DNA of 64,000 nucleotides from Sulfuritalea sp. (GTDB lineage: Bacteria > Pseudomonadota > Gammaproteobacteria > Burkholderiales > Rhodocyclaceae): the NCBI GenBank assembly GCA_021738385.1, contig JAIPCF010000002.1, forward strand, positions 1 through 64,000, written 5' to 3'. The notes under the pieces were generated by a model. That model had not been told where the DNA came from, did no database searches, and saw only the letters and a program-made list of their open reading frames with translations. Below, piece by piece: positions 1-11,673 of the stretch (position 1 is the stretch's first letter; each line of letters opens with the position of its first letter). A program made the translations under genes and the position numbers.

Positions 1-140
1 CAGCGCCGAGTTTTTCGTGCCGTCTCACCAGCGCCGAGTTTTTCGTGCCGTCTCACCAGCGCCGAGTTTTTCGTGCCGTCTCACCAGCGCCGAGTTTTTC
101 GTGCCGTCTCACCAGCGCCGAGTTTTTCGTGCCCGACGCA
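1..140. repeat. 28-bp tandem direct repeat array (cagcgccgagtttttcgtgccgtctcac), 4 full copies plus a partial copy, no spacers; probably continues left of the window
   Basis: Exact copies at 1-28, 29-56, 57-84 and 85-112; partial copy from 113. Confidence 0.97.
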
Positions 141-154
141 TTGCGTCGGGCACG
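128..154. repeat. Perfect 13-bp inverted repeat at the end of the tandem array
   Basis: CGTGCCCGACGCA-T-TGCGTCGGGCACG. Confidence 0.85.
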
Positions 155-269
155 GCGACGACAGGCAGTCGCCTCGCGGCCAGTACATCGCAAAACCCGC
201 ACCACGCCGTAACGCCAGCGCCGAGTTTTCCAGGAGAACCCGGCTCCGGCTCAGCCGGAGCGATGACGG

Positions 270-460
270 CTACTGGCGTACGCAATCCACGTCATAGCGC
301 ACCGCGCCGTTGCTGGCGTCTTTCATCAGACCGTGGATGTCGGTTTCGAAGCCGGGAAATTTTTCGTTGAATTCGCGCGCGAACTCCAGATAGCGCACGA
401 TGGCGGGATTGCAGCGCTCCACAAATCGGCTTCGAGTTTCTTGAGTTGGTCTTTGTTCAT
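270..460 (-). pseudogene. Remnant: HsdM-like N-terminus (MNKDQLKKLEADLWSAA) followed out of frame by an orphan C-terminal reading frame (NPAIVRYLEFAREFNEKFPGFETDIHGLMKDASNGAVRYDVDCVRQ*)
   Basis: Manual translation of the minus strand. 458-460 is ATG; the first 17 codons resemble the type I R-M methylase N-terminus, then the frame is lost. Confidence 0.5.
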
Positions 461-481
461 GTGTTGCGTTTGTTGTCCGGT

Positions 482-1357
482 TCAGGCGGTGAAGCCTTTG
501 GTGAATTGTTCCAGCAAGCGACGCGAGTAGTCCATGGCATCATGCCTGCCGAGCATGGCTCTTGCCATGTCCTCTATCAGTCGCTGTCTTTTTGCTCCTG
601 GCAACAGCACTCCAAGGTCTGCGTTGGTCTGTGCAGATACCATTACGGCCGCATCTTTTCCAAGCAGCCAGGCTCCGGCAAGTTCCAGGTCATAGCCGGC
701 TGCTTCAAGCGCTGCAAGCGCGCTGGCTTCCTCATAGATTCTGCTCGCGTTACCTGCATCGCTATAGCTGCGCAGCAGTGAAACCAGATCAAACGCATCC
801 TTCGGGTTTTCCTGCCCGCGATCGGCCCACGCGAACAGCTTCAGGATCGCAATCCCAGGCAGCGAAGCGACAGCGATGCTCATCTCGGGGCTGACTTCAA
901 CGCTCACTGCGGCGGCCAGCGCGTCTCCAAAACCAGCAACGTTCATCAGGATCGCCATGTCCGGTGGCCAGGCTATGGTGTTGGGGCTGGTTTCAAGTCC
1001 GCCGAACGGAATCAGATCCACTTTGTACTGATGCTCAAAGCCTTCTGGACGGAAGTTAAGGCGGTGGGCCACGTGTTTCGATTCTTCGAAATTGGTATTT
1101 GCCAGCAAGGATGCTTTGATCGCTGTGAATTGATCCCAGTTGTCCAGGGCAAAGGCGAAGTCCACGTCTTTGGTGGCGCGTCCTGGCGGCAAGCCATGAA
1201 TGTTTTCCAGCAGGATGATGCGCGCCATCGCCCCGACCAGAAATACGGGTAGGCCCAGTGCGTTTGACGCTTTATGGATTTCCTGAATCACCAATAGAGC
1301 GATCGGCTCGACGGGGCGGTCAGGCTTGGGTGTCAGCGGTCGCGAGATAGCGGTCAT
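482..1357 (-). CDS. Nucleotidyltransferase, AbiEii/AbiGii-type toxin family
   Basis: VFLVGAMARIILLENIHGLPPGRATKDVDFAF nucleotidyltransferase motif (G-x..D-x-D); adjacent to an AbiEi-like gene. Confidence 0.8.
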   Translation of the reverse strand: MTAISRPLTPKPDRPVEPIALLVIQEIHKASNALGLPVFLVGAMARIILLENIHGLPPGRATKDVDFAFALDNWDQFTAIKASLLANTNFEESKHVAHRLNFRPEGFEHQYKVDLIPFGGLETSPNTIAWPPDMAILMNVAGFGDALAAAVSVEVSPEMSIAVASLPGIAILKLFAWADRGQENPKDAFDLVSLLRSYSDAGNASRIYEEASALAALEAAGYDLELAGAWLLGKDAAVMVSAQTNADLGVLLPGAKRQRLIEDMARAMLGRHDAMDYSRRLLEQFTKGFTA

Positions 1358-2390
1358 ATATCAGCGTTGCGGCTTCCAGATTGCGGGGGTCCAGCGTCGC
1401 TATCAGATCAGCATAAGCCAGCAAGGGCGGTACGTTTTCCGGCATCGGCTTTTCGTCTTCGAAATCCCAGAAAGCGTCAAGGATTTCTATGTCACCCTGG
1501 GGGTCTGCGCGCAGTTTGTGCCCTGCCACCAGTCGGGTCAGATTCTTCTGGCCTTGCTCCTTGTGGAGATAAATAGTGAGTGCGTGGGGCCGCAGGTAAG
1601 CGGTCAACTTCTCCGCTGCCACCTCTGCACCCCACTGGGCGCCGTATTTGGTGATATCCACGCCTTTCCACCAATCGGCTTTCGGCGCGCGAAACCTTCG
1701 TGGATTGAGTTTCGGACGCAGCTTGATCGGGTAGTTCGTTACCCATTCTTGCACCAGTTTCTGGCGCTGAAGGAGGACTCTGTCGCCCTTGCCTTTCCGC
1801 CCTGTGATGTAAGCTCTTCCATTCAGATCGCGGAATACCCAACCCACCGTGCCGAGTGCGACACCTGCGGCGCGATTGATATCGCGGTAGGGTGCATTGA
1901 GCAGCTGTGGTTTGCATAGCAGGGCGAAAAAGACGCGCAAGTTGGTTGCGGTACCTGCCCGTCTTCCCTCGTGCTCTGCCGGTTGCAAATCTTCTCCTGC
2001 AACGGGTCGCTGTCCCTTCACCAGAACAAGCAGACCGGGCCCCCGCAGGTAGGCATTGCCGAGGGTATCGATAAACTGCAGATCCAGTTCGCGGCATTTT
2101 TCGGCGGCTTCTGCGGTGATGCGGGGTGCTACCAGGAGCAGTTGATCGCCATACTGGGCGCACTGACGTTTGATATCGCCCAGGATTGCGAAGCGGTCGA
2201 CGCGTTTGATTTCGGCCAGATAGGGATAGCGCTGCCCGTTTGCCTCGACTTCAAGCCGGGCGTCCGCACAAAAACCCTGGGCCATCATCGGCTCTTGTTC
2301 AATCACTTTGCCGGTAATACCTGTTGCCTTGTGCAGGGCGTCCAAGGCTCGCTGCAGGATAGCTTGCCATTTGTCGTTAAGCGGATTCAT
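1320..2390 (-). CDS. Type IV toxin-antitoxin system AbiEi-family antitoxin / winged-helix regulator
   Basis: 356 aa; N-terminal AbiEi_2-like domain, central HTH-like LRVFFALLCKPQLLNAPYRDINRAAGVALGTVGWVFRDL; overlaps the toxin ORF by 38 nt. Confidence 0.75.
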   Translation of the reverse strand: MNPLNDKWQAILQRALDALHKATGITGKVIEQEPMMAQGFCADARLEVEANGQRYPYLAEIKRVDRFAILGDIKRQCAQYGDQLLLVAPRITAEAAEKCRELDLQFIDTLGNAYLRGPGLLVLVKGQRPVAGEDLQPAEHEGRRAGTATNLRVFFALLCKPQLLNAPYRDINRAAGVALGTVGWVFRDLNGRAYITGRKGKGDRVLLQRQKLVQEWVTNYPIKLRPKLNPRRFRAPKADWWKGVDITKYGAQWGAEVAAEKLTAYLRPHALTIYLHKEQGQKNLTRLVAGHKLRADPQGDIEILDAFWDFEDEKPMPENVPPLLAYADLIATLDPRNLEAATLIYDRYLATADTQA

Positions 2391-2407
2391 GGGTGGAAAT
2401 CCAATTT

Positions 2408-2496
2408 GTTCACGTTACGTGAACAGTACTTCGAAATGAACTAAAACGTCAAGCAATTGTTCGTGAAACGGATTTGTTCACGTTGCGCGGACAAAT
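2408..2496 (-). promoter_or_regulatory. Putative operator of the abiE operon: two related inverted repeats
   Basis: GTTCACG-TTA-CGTGAAC (2408-2424) and TTTGTTCACGTTGCGCGGACAAA (2474-2496) directly upstream of the antitoxin start. Confidence 0.55.
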
Positions 2497-2750
2497 GAGA
2501 ATAACGAACAAACAATCGAGTTAGGGTGTGGCCGAACTGAGACATAAACAGAACGGTCATCAATGGCCGCCAAGGCCGAGTGACCGCCGTATCGCCATCC
2601 GCTACGGCGAAGAGGCCTGCCCGCGATGCGGTATTCCAGGTCTGCAAAGCTGAGCGTTTCTTGCTCGACCGCCTTGTAGCGCATCCGCAGCGAAGCGGGC
2701 AGGGTTTTGTCCTGCTCCTTCTTGCTGCGCAGGTGTCTCATCAGTTGTTT

Positions 2751-2800
2751 CATCAGCGCCGAGTTTTCCCTCCGTCCCACCAGCGCCGACTTTCCCGGCT
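2751..2800 (+). repeat. Degenerate two-copy version of the left-edge repeat
   Basis: catcagcgccgagttttccctccgtcc / caccagcgccgactttcccggcttg, about 27-bp period. Confidence 0.75.
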
Positions 2801-2989
2801 TGACCGGACCGCCCGCCCGGTGTAACCAACCGCCGCCGCGCGACTCCGGTGCGCCGACCGGCCGCTGGCGGCTTCGGTAACAAGGGCCTTCTCGAACGCT
2901 GAATACCGGCGGCGCCAAGAAAGTCGGCGCTGGCGGCACGGCACTTCCCGCATCGCAAAATGCCCGATTGGACGATTCGATCGGAACCG

Positions 2990-3026
2990 ATAGCCGATGC
3001 CTATTCAATCGATTTCTACAATCAAT
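2990..3026. promoter_or_regulatory. Putative OxyR binding site upstream of ahpC
   Basis: ATAG-N7-CTAT-N7-ATTT-N7-CAAT; about 13/16 match to the OxyR tetranucleotide pattern with exact spacing. Confidence 0.6.
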
Positions 3027-3100
3027 TAGACGATAGCGATCGTAATTATTAATATACATACATCGCAGCAAATCATTTCAACAACCCAAGGAGCCACACC

Positions 3101-3670
3101 ATGAACGCAAGCCTGATCAATACCGAAATCCAGCCCTTCAATGCCACCGCTTTCCACAATGGCAAATTCGTCCCCGTCACCAACGAAGACCTCAAAGGCA
3201 AGTGGTCGGTGGTGTTCTTCTACCCGGCCGACTTCACTTTCGTCTGCCCGACCGAGTTGGGCGACATGGCCGACCACTACGCCACTTTCAAGTCACTCGG
3301 CGTCGAGATCTATGCCGTATCTACCGACACCCATTTCACCCACAAGGCCTGGCACGATTCGTCGGAAACCATCGGCAAGATCAAGTACCCGATGATCGGC
3401 GACCCGACCGGCGCCCTCACCCGCAACTTTGGCGTGATGATCGAAGAAGCCGGGCTGGCCGAGCGTGGCACCTTCGTCATGGACCCGTCCGGCCGTATCC
3501 AGATCATCGAGATCAACGCCGGTGGCATCGGCCGCGACGCGACGGAGCTGCTGCGCAAGGTTCAGGCCGCCCAGTACGTCGCCAGCCACCCCGGTGAAGT
3601 CTGCCCGGCCAAGTGGAAGGAAGGCGAAGCCACTCTGGCGCCGTCGCTCGACCTGGTTGGCAAGATTTGA
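3101..3670 (+). CDS. ahpC: Alkyl hydroperoxide reductase subunit C (peroxiredoxin)
   Basis: [16 protein letters not shown] and [10 protein letters not shown] motifs; followed by ahpF. Confidence 0.97.
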   Translation: MNASLINTEIQPFNATAFHNGKFVPVTNEDLKGKWSVVFFYPADFTFVCPTELGDMADHYATFKSLGVEIYAVSTDTHFTHKAWHDSSETIGKIKYPMIGDPTGALTRNFGVMIEEAGLAERGTFVMDPSGRIQIIEINAGGIGRDATELLRKVQAAQYVASHPGEVCPAKWKEGEATLAPSLDLVGKI

Positions 3671-3688
3671 GGAAACACTGAATAAGTC

Positions 3689-3756
3689 CGTCACACCGGC
3701 GAACGCCGGTGTCCAGGTACTTGAAGCACTGGATTTCGGCGTTCGCCGGAATGACG
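3689..3756. repeat. REP/dRS3-like inverted repeat
   Basis: CGTCACACCGGCGAACGCCGGTGTCCAG ... CTGGATTTCGGCGTTCGCCGGAATGACG. Confidence 0.8.
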
Positions 3757-3860
3757 GTGCAACACCCGCCCCCGCCGAAGCCGAGGGGGCGGGATTGCAG
3801 CGCAAAGACGAGCCCGGATTCAAGCCGTTTTTGCCGTGCAATCCAAGCAAGGAGAAAATC

Positions 3861-5486
3861 ATGCTCGACAACGCCATCAAGACACAACTTTCCGCCTACC
3901 TCGAAAAGCTCCAGGCGCCCATCGAACTTGTCGCCTCGCTCGACGACAGCGATGCTGCGGACCAGATGCGCGAACTGCTGAGCGACATTGCCGCGCTGTC
4001 AACCAAGGTCAGCGTGCGTGCCGATGGCACGGACAGCCGCAAGCCATCGTTTGCCATCGGCCGACCGGGTGAAGCCGCACGCATCCGTTTTGCCGGCATT
4101 CCGATGGGTCACGAGTTCACCTCGCTGGTGCTGGCCCTGTTGCAGACCGGCGGCCATCCGCCCAAGGTGGATGCCGCAGTGATCGAACAGATCAAGGGGC
4201 TGGGTGGCAACGGCGCGGGCAGGTACCGCTTCGAAACCTACATTTCACTCTCCTGCCACAACTGCCCGGACGTTATCCAGGCGCTCAACCTGATGGCCGT
4301 GCTCAATCCCGGCATCGAGAACGTGATGATCGACGGTGCGCTGTTCCAGGAGGAAGTGAGTGCACGCCAGATCATGGCCGTGCCCACCGTGCTGCTCAAC
4401 GGCAAACCCTTCGGCCAGGGCCGCATGACGATCGAGGAAATCCTCGCCAAGCTCGATACCGGCGCTGCGGCACGCGATGCCGATACGCTGAACGCGAAAG
4501 AGGCCTATGACGTGCTGGTGGTCGGTGGCGGCCCGGCCGGCTCGGCGGCGGCGATCTACGCCGCACGCAAGGGAATTCGCACCGGCGTGGTGGCCGAGCG
4601 CTTCGGCGGCCAGGTGCTCGACACCATGGCGATCGAGAACTTCATCTCGGTGCAGCGCACCGAGGGACCGAAGCTCGCCGCCGCACTGGAGCAGCACGTC
4701 AAGGAATACGAGGTCGACATCATGAACCTGCAGCGCGCCGACGCCCTGATCCCCGGCGACGACCTGCACCAGGTCCGGCTGGCCAGCGGCGCCACGCTCA
4801 AGGCGAAAACCGTGATCCTCGCCACCGGCGCGCGCTGGCGCGAGATGAACGTGCCCGGCGAGCAGGAATACCGCGGCAAGGGCGTGGCCTACTGCCCGCA
4901 CTGCGACGGCCCGCTGTTCAAGGGCAAGCGCGTGGCGGTGATCGGCGGCGGCAATTCGGGCGTCGAAGCGGCGATCGATCTGGCCGGCATCGTGGCGCAT
5001 GTGACCTTGGTCGAGTTCGACGACAAATTGCGCGCCGACGCGGTGTTGCAGGCCAAGCTCACCAGCCTGCCCAACGTCAGCGTGATCGTCAGCGCCTTGT
5101 CCACGGAAGTCACGGGCGATGGCGACAAGGTGAATGGTCTGGTTTATCAGGATCGCGTTGGCGGTACCACACAGCGCATCGATCTCGACGGCATCTTCGT
5201 CCAGATCGGCCTGCTGCCCAATACCGACTGGCTGAAAGGCACCTTGGCGTTGTCGCCACGCGGCGAAATCGAGATCGATGCGCGCGGCGAAACTTCGCTA
5301 CCCGGCGTGTTTGCCGCCGGAGACGCGACGACTGTGCCTTACAAGCAGATCATCATCGCCATGGGCGACGGAGCAAAGGCTTCCCTCTCGGCCTTCGACC
5401 ACCTGATCCGCAGCCCGGCGCCGGCATCCATAGTGGCGACGGCAAGCGTTGACCCGGATCAAACTGCCCGATCCGATTCGGAATAA
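3861..5486 (+). CDS. ahpF: Alkyl hydroperoxide reductase subunit F
   Basis: Start [10 protein letters not shown] trimmed from a longer ORF; CHNCPDV N-terminal site, [32 protein letters not shown]. Confidence 0.96.
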   Translation: MLDNAIKTQLSAYLEKLQAPIELVASLDDSDAADQMRELLSDIAALSTKVSVRADGTDSRKPSFAIGRPGEAARIRFAGIPMGHEFTSLVLALLQTGGHPPKVDAAVIEQIKGLGGNGAGRYRFETYISLSCHNCPDVIQALNLMAVLNPGIENVMIDGALFQEEVSARQIMAVPTVLLNGKPFGQGRMTIEEILAKLDTGAAARDADTLNAKEAYDVLVVGGGPAGSAAAIYAARKGIRTGVVAERFGGQVLDTMAIENFISVQRTEGPKLAAALEQHVKEYEVDIMNLQRADALIPGDDLHQVRLASGATLKAKTVILATGARWREMNVPGEQEYRGKGVAYCPHCDGPLFKGKRVAVIGGGNSGVEAAIDLAGIVAHVTLVEFDDKLRADAVLQAKLTSLPNVSVIVSALSTEVTGDGDKVNGLVYQDRVGGTTQRIDLDGIFVQIGLLPNTDWLKGTLALSPRGEIEIDARGETSLPGVFAAGDATTVPYKQIIIAMGDGAKASLSAFDHLIRSPAPASIVATASVDPDQTARSDSE

Positions 5487-5536
5487 TGTTATCTGAGTAG
5501 CGTTACCAATCCGATCCACCCACCGGAGGACTCACC

Positions 5537-6025
5537 ATGAAAACCAAAAAACCCGTCAAGCTCGACATCGGCATCAGCGACAAGAATCGCGCCGAAATCG
5601 CCCGCGGCCTGTCCGGCCTGCTGGCCGACAGCTACACGCTTTACCTGATGACGCACAACTTTCACTGGAACGTCACCGGGCCGATGTTCAACACCCTGCA
5701 CCTGATGTTCATGGGCCAATACACCGAGCAGTGGAACGCACTCGACCTGATCGCCGAGCGCATCCGCGCGCTGGGCCATCCCGCGCCCGGCACCTACAAG
5801 GAATTCGTCAAGCTGGCCAGCATCAAGGAAGTCGATGGCAACCCCAAGGCACTGGACATGGTGCGCCACCTCGTCGCCGCGCAGGAAGCTACGGCGCGAA
5901 CGGCACGCAAGCTGTTCCCCCTGATCGAGCGCGCCAACGACCAGCCCACCGCCGACCTCCTCACGCAGCGCATCGAAGTGCATGAAAAGACCGCCTGGAT
6001 GTTGCGCAGTCTGTTGGAAGAATAA
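5537..6025 (+). CDS. dps: Dps-family ferritin-like DNA protection protein
   Basis: [30 protein letters not shown] ferroxidase-region motif; 162 aa. Confidence 0.93.
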   Translation: MKTKKPVKLDIGISDKNRAEIARGLSGLLADSYTLYLMTHNFHWNVTGPMFNTLHLMFMGQYTEQWNALDLIAERIRALGHPAPGTYKEFVKLASIKEVDGNPKALDMVRHLVAAQEATARTARKLFPLIERANDQPTADLLTQRIEVHEKTAWMLRSLLEE

Positions 6026-6116
6026 ATGAGCCGGAATATTGATGGCCCGGCGGTCTTTCAGTGCAGACTGACCTGCGCCGTTTGCAGGTCAAGCCGCGAA
6101 GCGGCGGCCGGAGCTA

Positions 6117-6155
6117 CAAGACCGCCTGGATGCTGCGCAGTCTTCTGGATGAATA
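6117..6155 (+). pseudogene. Duplicated 3' end of dps (last about 13 codons including the stop)
   Basis: acaagaccgcctggatgctgcgcagtcttctggatgaatag versus gaaaagaccgcctggatgttgcgcagtctgttggaagaataa at 5985-6025. Confidence 0.85.
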
Positions 6156-6180
6156 GGGAAACGCTGACCAAGTACCGATT

Positions 6181-6261
6181 CGTCATTCCGGCGAAAGCCG
6201 GAATCCAGGAATTTTTGCCTCGGACGCAGGCTGCTGGATTGCGGCATTCGCCGGAATGACG
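6181..6261. repeat. REP/dRS3-like inverted repeat
   Basis: CGTCATTCCGGCGAAAGCCGGAATCCAG ... CTGGATTGCGGCATTCGCCGGAATGACG. Confidence 0.85.
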
Positions 6262-6297
6262 ATTTCATCCATCTGTTTCCGCATGACTGACTACTAG

Positions 6298-8493
<2,196 letters not shown>

Positions 8494-8502
8494 GGCAAGA
8501 CC

Positions 8503-8536
8503 GGTGGTACGGCGCCATGTCATGCGCCGTACCACC
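8503..8536. terminator. 13-bp perfect stem-loop between convergent katG and copZ; right arm fused to a dispersed repeat copy (to about 8550)
   Basis: GGTGGTACGGCGC-CATGTCAT-GCGCCGTACCACC. Confidence 0.65.
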
Positions 8537-8560
8537 AGCGCCGACTTCTTGCCTTTCGGC

Positions 8561-8767
8561 TCAATTCGCCTCGAAGCCGGCGTCCTCGATCACCGCCTTG
8601 AGCTGGTCGCGGCTCGTCTTCGCCGCGTCGAACTCGACCACCGCCTGCTTTTGTTCCAGCGATACCTCGGCCTTCGCCACGCCATCGAGTGCCGTCAGCA
8701 CACCTGTCACGCTTTTCACGCAGCCGCCGCAGGACATTCCTTCCACCTTGATTGTCGTCGTTTCCAT
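8561..8767 (-). CDS. copZ: Heavy-metal-associated (HMA) domain protein, CopZ-like chaperone
   Basis: 68 aa, MxCxxC as GMSCGGCVKSV; adjacent to copA. Confidence 0.88.
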   Translation of the reverse strand: METTTIKVEGMSCGGCVKSVTGVLTALDGVAKAEVSLEQKQAVVEFDAAKTSRDQLKAVIEDAGFEAN

Positions 8768-8768
8768 G

Positions 8769-11162
8769 TCAGTCCTTTTTGGGTTTCCAGTTTTTCAAAA
8801 GAAGCGAGTTGCTCACCACCGACACCGAACTCATTGCCATCGCCGCACCGGCAATCACCGGATTGAGCATGCCCAACGCTGCCAGTGGAATACCGAGTAT
8901 GTTGTAGATAAACGCGAAGAACAGGTTCTGCCGGATCTTCGAGAGCGTCGCTCGTGACAATGATATGGCATCGGCCACGCTGTTCAGGTCGTCGCGCATC
9001 AGCGTGACATCGGCGGCCTGCATCGCCACGTCCGAGCCGGCGCCCATGGCGAAGCTGACATCGGCCGCCGCCAGCGCCGGTGCATCGTTGATACCATCAC
9101 CCACCATTCCCACCTGATGACCTTCGGCGCGCAACTTGTTGACCGCTGCCGCCTTGTCACCGGGCAAGACTTCTGCTTCAAAGCGATCGATTCCAGCCTC
9201 CTGCGCCACCACCCGAGCGGTACCGGCGTTGTCGCCGGTGAGCATGACTACTTCGATGCCGAGATGCTTCAAACGTGCAACGGCCGCCTTGGAGCTTGAG
9301 CGCAAGGGATCAGCGATACCGATGTAACCGAGCAGCTTGTCGTCCACGACCACTGCGACCACGCTGCGGCCAGCATTTGCCAGCGCGTCGGCCTCGGAGC
9401 TTGCGTGGCCCTGTGCCTTCGCCCAGGTTACTGAGCCAAGCTGCACGCGACGGCCGTCAACCTCGCCATCGAGACCTCGACCCGCGCTGGTGGCGACGTT
9501 CTGTGGAGCGAGCAAAACAATACCGTCAGCTTTCGCTCGCGCCACGATGGCGGCGGCCAGCGGATGCGTCGATCCCTGTTCGAGACTGGCCGCTAACTGC
9601 AGCAATGCCGCCGTATCGCCATCGCCGACTTTTATCAAATCCGTCACCACAGGTCGCCCTTCGGTCAATGTGCCGGTTTTGTCCACCACCAGCACCTTGA
9701 GTTTTTCCGCCAGTTCCAGCGCCACCGCGTTGCGGATCAGCACCCCGGCCTTCGCGCCCTGCCCGGTGCCGACCATGATCGCCGTCGGCGTCGCCAGACC
9801 GAGTGCGCAGGGGCAGGCGATCACCAGTACGGCCACCGCATTTACCAGTGCCTGGGTAAAGTCGCCGGCCAGCGCCCACCACCCAATGAAAGTCAGCAAC
9901 GCAATCACCACCACCACCGGCACAAAGATCGCCGCCACTTGATCAGCCAGTCGCTGCACCGGTGCCTTCGACCCCTGCGCTTCTTCCACCAGCCGAATGA
10001 TGCCAGCCAGCAAGGTATGGCTGCCGACGCCGGTGGCGCGACAGCGGAGCAAGCCTTCACCGTTGATGGTCGCGGCAAAGACGCCGTCGCCCGCTTTCTT
10101 GGTCACCGGCAAACTCTCCCCGGTCAGCATGGATTCGTTGGCCGACGAACTGCCTTCGATCACTTCACCATCCACCGGCATCGCTTCGCCGGCACGAACC
10201 ACGAAGACATCGCCCGGAATCAGCGTCGCTACCGGCACGTCGACCAACTTTCCGTCACGTTCCACCCGCGCTGTTTGCGGTTGCAGCCGGGCCAGCGCCT
10301 CGATAGCGGCTGAAGTCTTGGCCTTGGCCCGAGCCTCGAGAATCTTGCCCAGCAATACCAGCGTGATGACCGCGGCGGAGGCCTCAAAATACACATGCTG
10401 GTGCTGCAAACCCCACGCCGTAACCACAAAGCTGTAGGCCCAGGCCATGGTGGTACCCAACGCCACCAGCACGTCCATGTTGCCCGCGCCGCCGCGCAGC
10501 GCGTTGAAACCGCCGACGTAGAAGCGCCAGCCGATCCAGAACTGCACCGGTGTCGCCAGCAGCAATTGCAGCCAGCGCGGAATCACATCTGCATGCTGTT
10601 CAGCGCCAAACATGAACGCCATTTGTGCCACCAGCGGCAGCGTCAGCGCGGCGGAAATCCAGAAGCGCGTCAGCTCGGCGCGATACACCGCCAGCTTGCG
10701 CTCCTTTTCCTCGGTTCGCGTGTCGCTGTCAGACACTGTGGCCGTGTACCCGGTCTTGACCACCGTCGCCACCAGTCGCTCGGCGTCCATGAGGCCCGGA
10801 ACATAGCGCACATGCGCCTTCTCACTGGCGAAATTCACCGTGGCTTCAACTCCCGGCAGTTTGTTGAGCTGCTTTTCGATTCGCGCCGAGCAGGCGGCGC
10901 AGGTCATGCCGCCGATGGCAAGCTCCAGCGTTGCCGGCGGCACCTCGAATCCGGCCTTGCGGATGGTTTCGACAAACATCTCGGGCTGAGCATCAGCGCC
11001 CAGATATTTCACTGAAACACGCTCTGAGGCAAAGTTCACCGCCGCTTCGACGCCGGGTAGTTTGTTCAGCTGCTTTTCGATTCGCGCCGCGCAGGCGGCG
11101 CAGGTCATGCCGGCGATCGGCAGGTCCAGAGTAGCGCTGACGGTATCGATTTTTGTATCCAT
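8769..11162 (-). CDS. copA: Copper-translocating P-type ATPase with two N-terminal HMA domains
   Basis: [11 protein letters not shown] and [34 protein letters not shown]; start trimmed to [14 protein letters not shown]. Confidence 0.95.
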   Translation of the reverse strand: MDTKIDTVSATLDLPIAGMTCAACAARIEKQLNKLPGVEAAVNFASERVSVKYLGADAQPEMFVETIRKAGFEVPPATLELAIGGMTCAACSARIEKQLNKLPGVEATVNFASEKAHVRYVPGLMDAERLVATVVKTGYTATVSDSDTRTEEKERKLAVYRAELTRFWISAALTLPLVAQMAFMFGAEQHADVIPRWLQLLLATPVQFWIGWRFYVGGFNALRGGAGNMDVLVALGTTMAWAYSFVVTAWGLQHQHVYFEASAAVITLVLLGKILEARAKAKTSAAIEALARLQPQTARVERDGKLVDVPVATLIPGDVFVVRAGEAMPVDGEVIEGSSSANESMLTGESLPVTKKAGDGVFAATINGEGLLRCRATGVGSHTLLAGIIRLVEEAQGSKAPVQRLADQVAAIFVPVVVVIALLTFIGWWALAGDFTQALVNAVAVLVIACPCALGLATPTAIMVGTGQGAKAGVLIRNAVALELAEKLKVLVVDKTGTLTEGRPVVTDLIKVGDGDTAALLQLAASLEQGSTHPLAAAIVARAKADGIVLLAPQNVATSAGRGLDGEVDGRRVQLGSVTWAKAQGHASSEADALANAGRSVVAVVVDDKLLGYIGIADPLRSSSKAAVARLKHLGIEVVMLTGDNAGTARVVAQEAGIDRFEAEVLPGDKAAAVNKLRAEGHQVGMVGDGINDAPALAAADVSFAMGAGSDVAMQAADVTLMRDDLNSVADAISLSRATLSKIRQNLFFAFIYNILGIPLAALGMLNPVIAGAAMAMSSVSVVSNSLLLKNWKPKKD

Positions 11163-11176
11163 GGAAAGCAGTCTAA

Positions 11177-11198
11177 ACTCCGTACCTTGGTACAGAGT
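11177..11198. promoter_or_regulatory. MerR-family operator in the copA/merR-like divergent region
   Basis: ACTCCGTACCTTGGTACAGAGT dyad; on the minus strand it lies between TTGACT and a TAGACT-like -10 with a long (19-20 bp) spacer. Confidence 0.75.
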
Positions 11199-11211
11199 CA
11201 AGGATTATTTC

Positions 11212-11619
11212 ATGATCGATACGTCAAATCAAAACACCCTGACCGTCGGTGCTTTAGCTGCCCACGGAGGTGTTGGTGTTGAAACGGTGCGTTACTACCA
11301 GCGACGCGGATTGCTTGAAACGCCGAAGGCCGCGGCGGGCTACCGCCGCTATGGTCCGGCGCATATCGAGCGCCTGCAGTTCATTAAGCGCGCCCAAGCT
11401 ATTGGCTTCACACTCGAAGAAGTCGCCGAATTGCTCTCGCTCAACGACAGCCGCGACCACAAGATAGCGCGTGCCCTGGCGCGCGAAAAAATTCTGGACA
11501 TTGAAGGTCGCATTGCCGAACTGAACCGAATGGCGGATGCACTGCGCCGATTGGTCAGCGTTTGCGCCCATGGCGGAGAAGGCATGCCCTGCCCGATCAT
11601 CAACATGATGGACGCGTGA
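11212..11619 (+). CDS. MerR-family metal-responsive regulator (CueR/MerR-like)
   Basis: VGVETVRYYQRRGLLETPK HTH; C-terminal CAHGGEGMPCPIINMM metal loop; divergent from copA. Confidence 0.9.
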   Translation: MIDTSNQNTLTVGALAAHGGVGVETVRYYQRRGLLETPKAAAGYRRYGPAHIERLQFIKRAQAIGFTLEEVAELLSLNDSRDHKIARALAREKILDIEGRIAELNRMADALRRLVSVCAHGGEGMPCPIINMMDA

Positions 11620-11645
11620 GAAGCTCCCTCGCGGCAAGTCATCGC

Positions 11646-11669
11646 CGTCTCACCATCGCCGACTTTTTA
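11646..11669 (+). repeat. Copy of the dispersed GCCGTCTCACCAGCGCCGASTTTTT repeat
   Basis: cgtctcaccatcgccgacttttta. Confidence 0.75.
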
Positions 11670-11673
11670 GGGC

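Noticed and set aside
1-140. CRISPR array
   Set aside because: Repeats are directly contiguous with no unique spacers and no cas genes in the window.
2478-3071. 197-aa minus ORF between abiE and ahpC
   Set aside because: No recognisable domain, spans repeat copies and the OxyR-like site; possible decayed fragment but unsupported.
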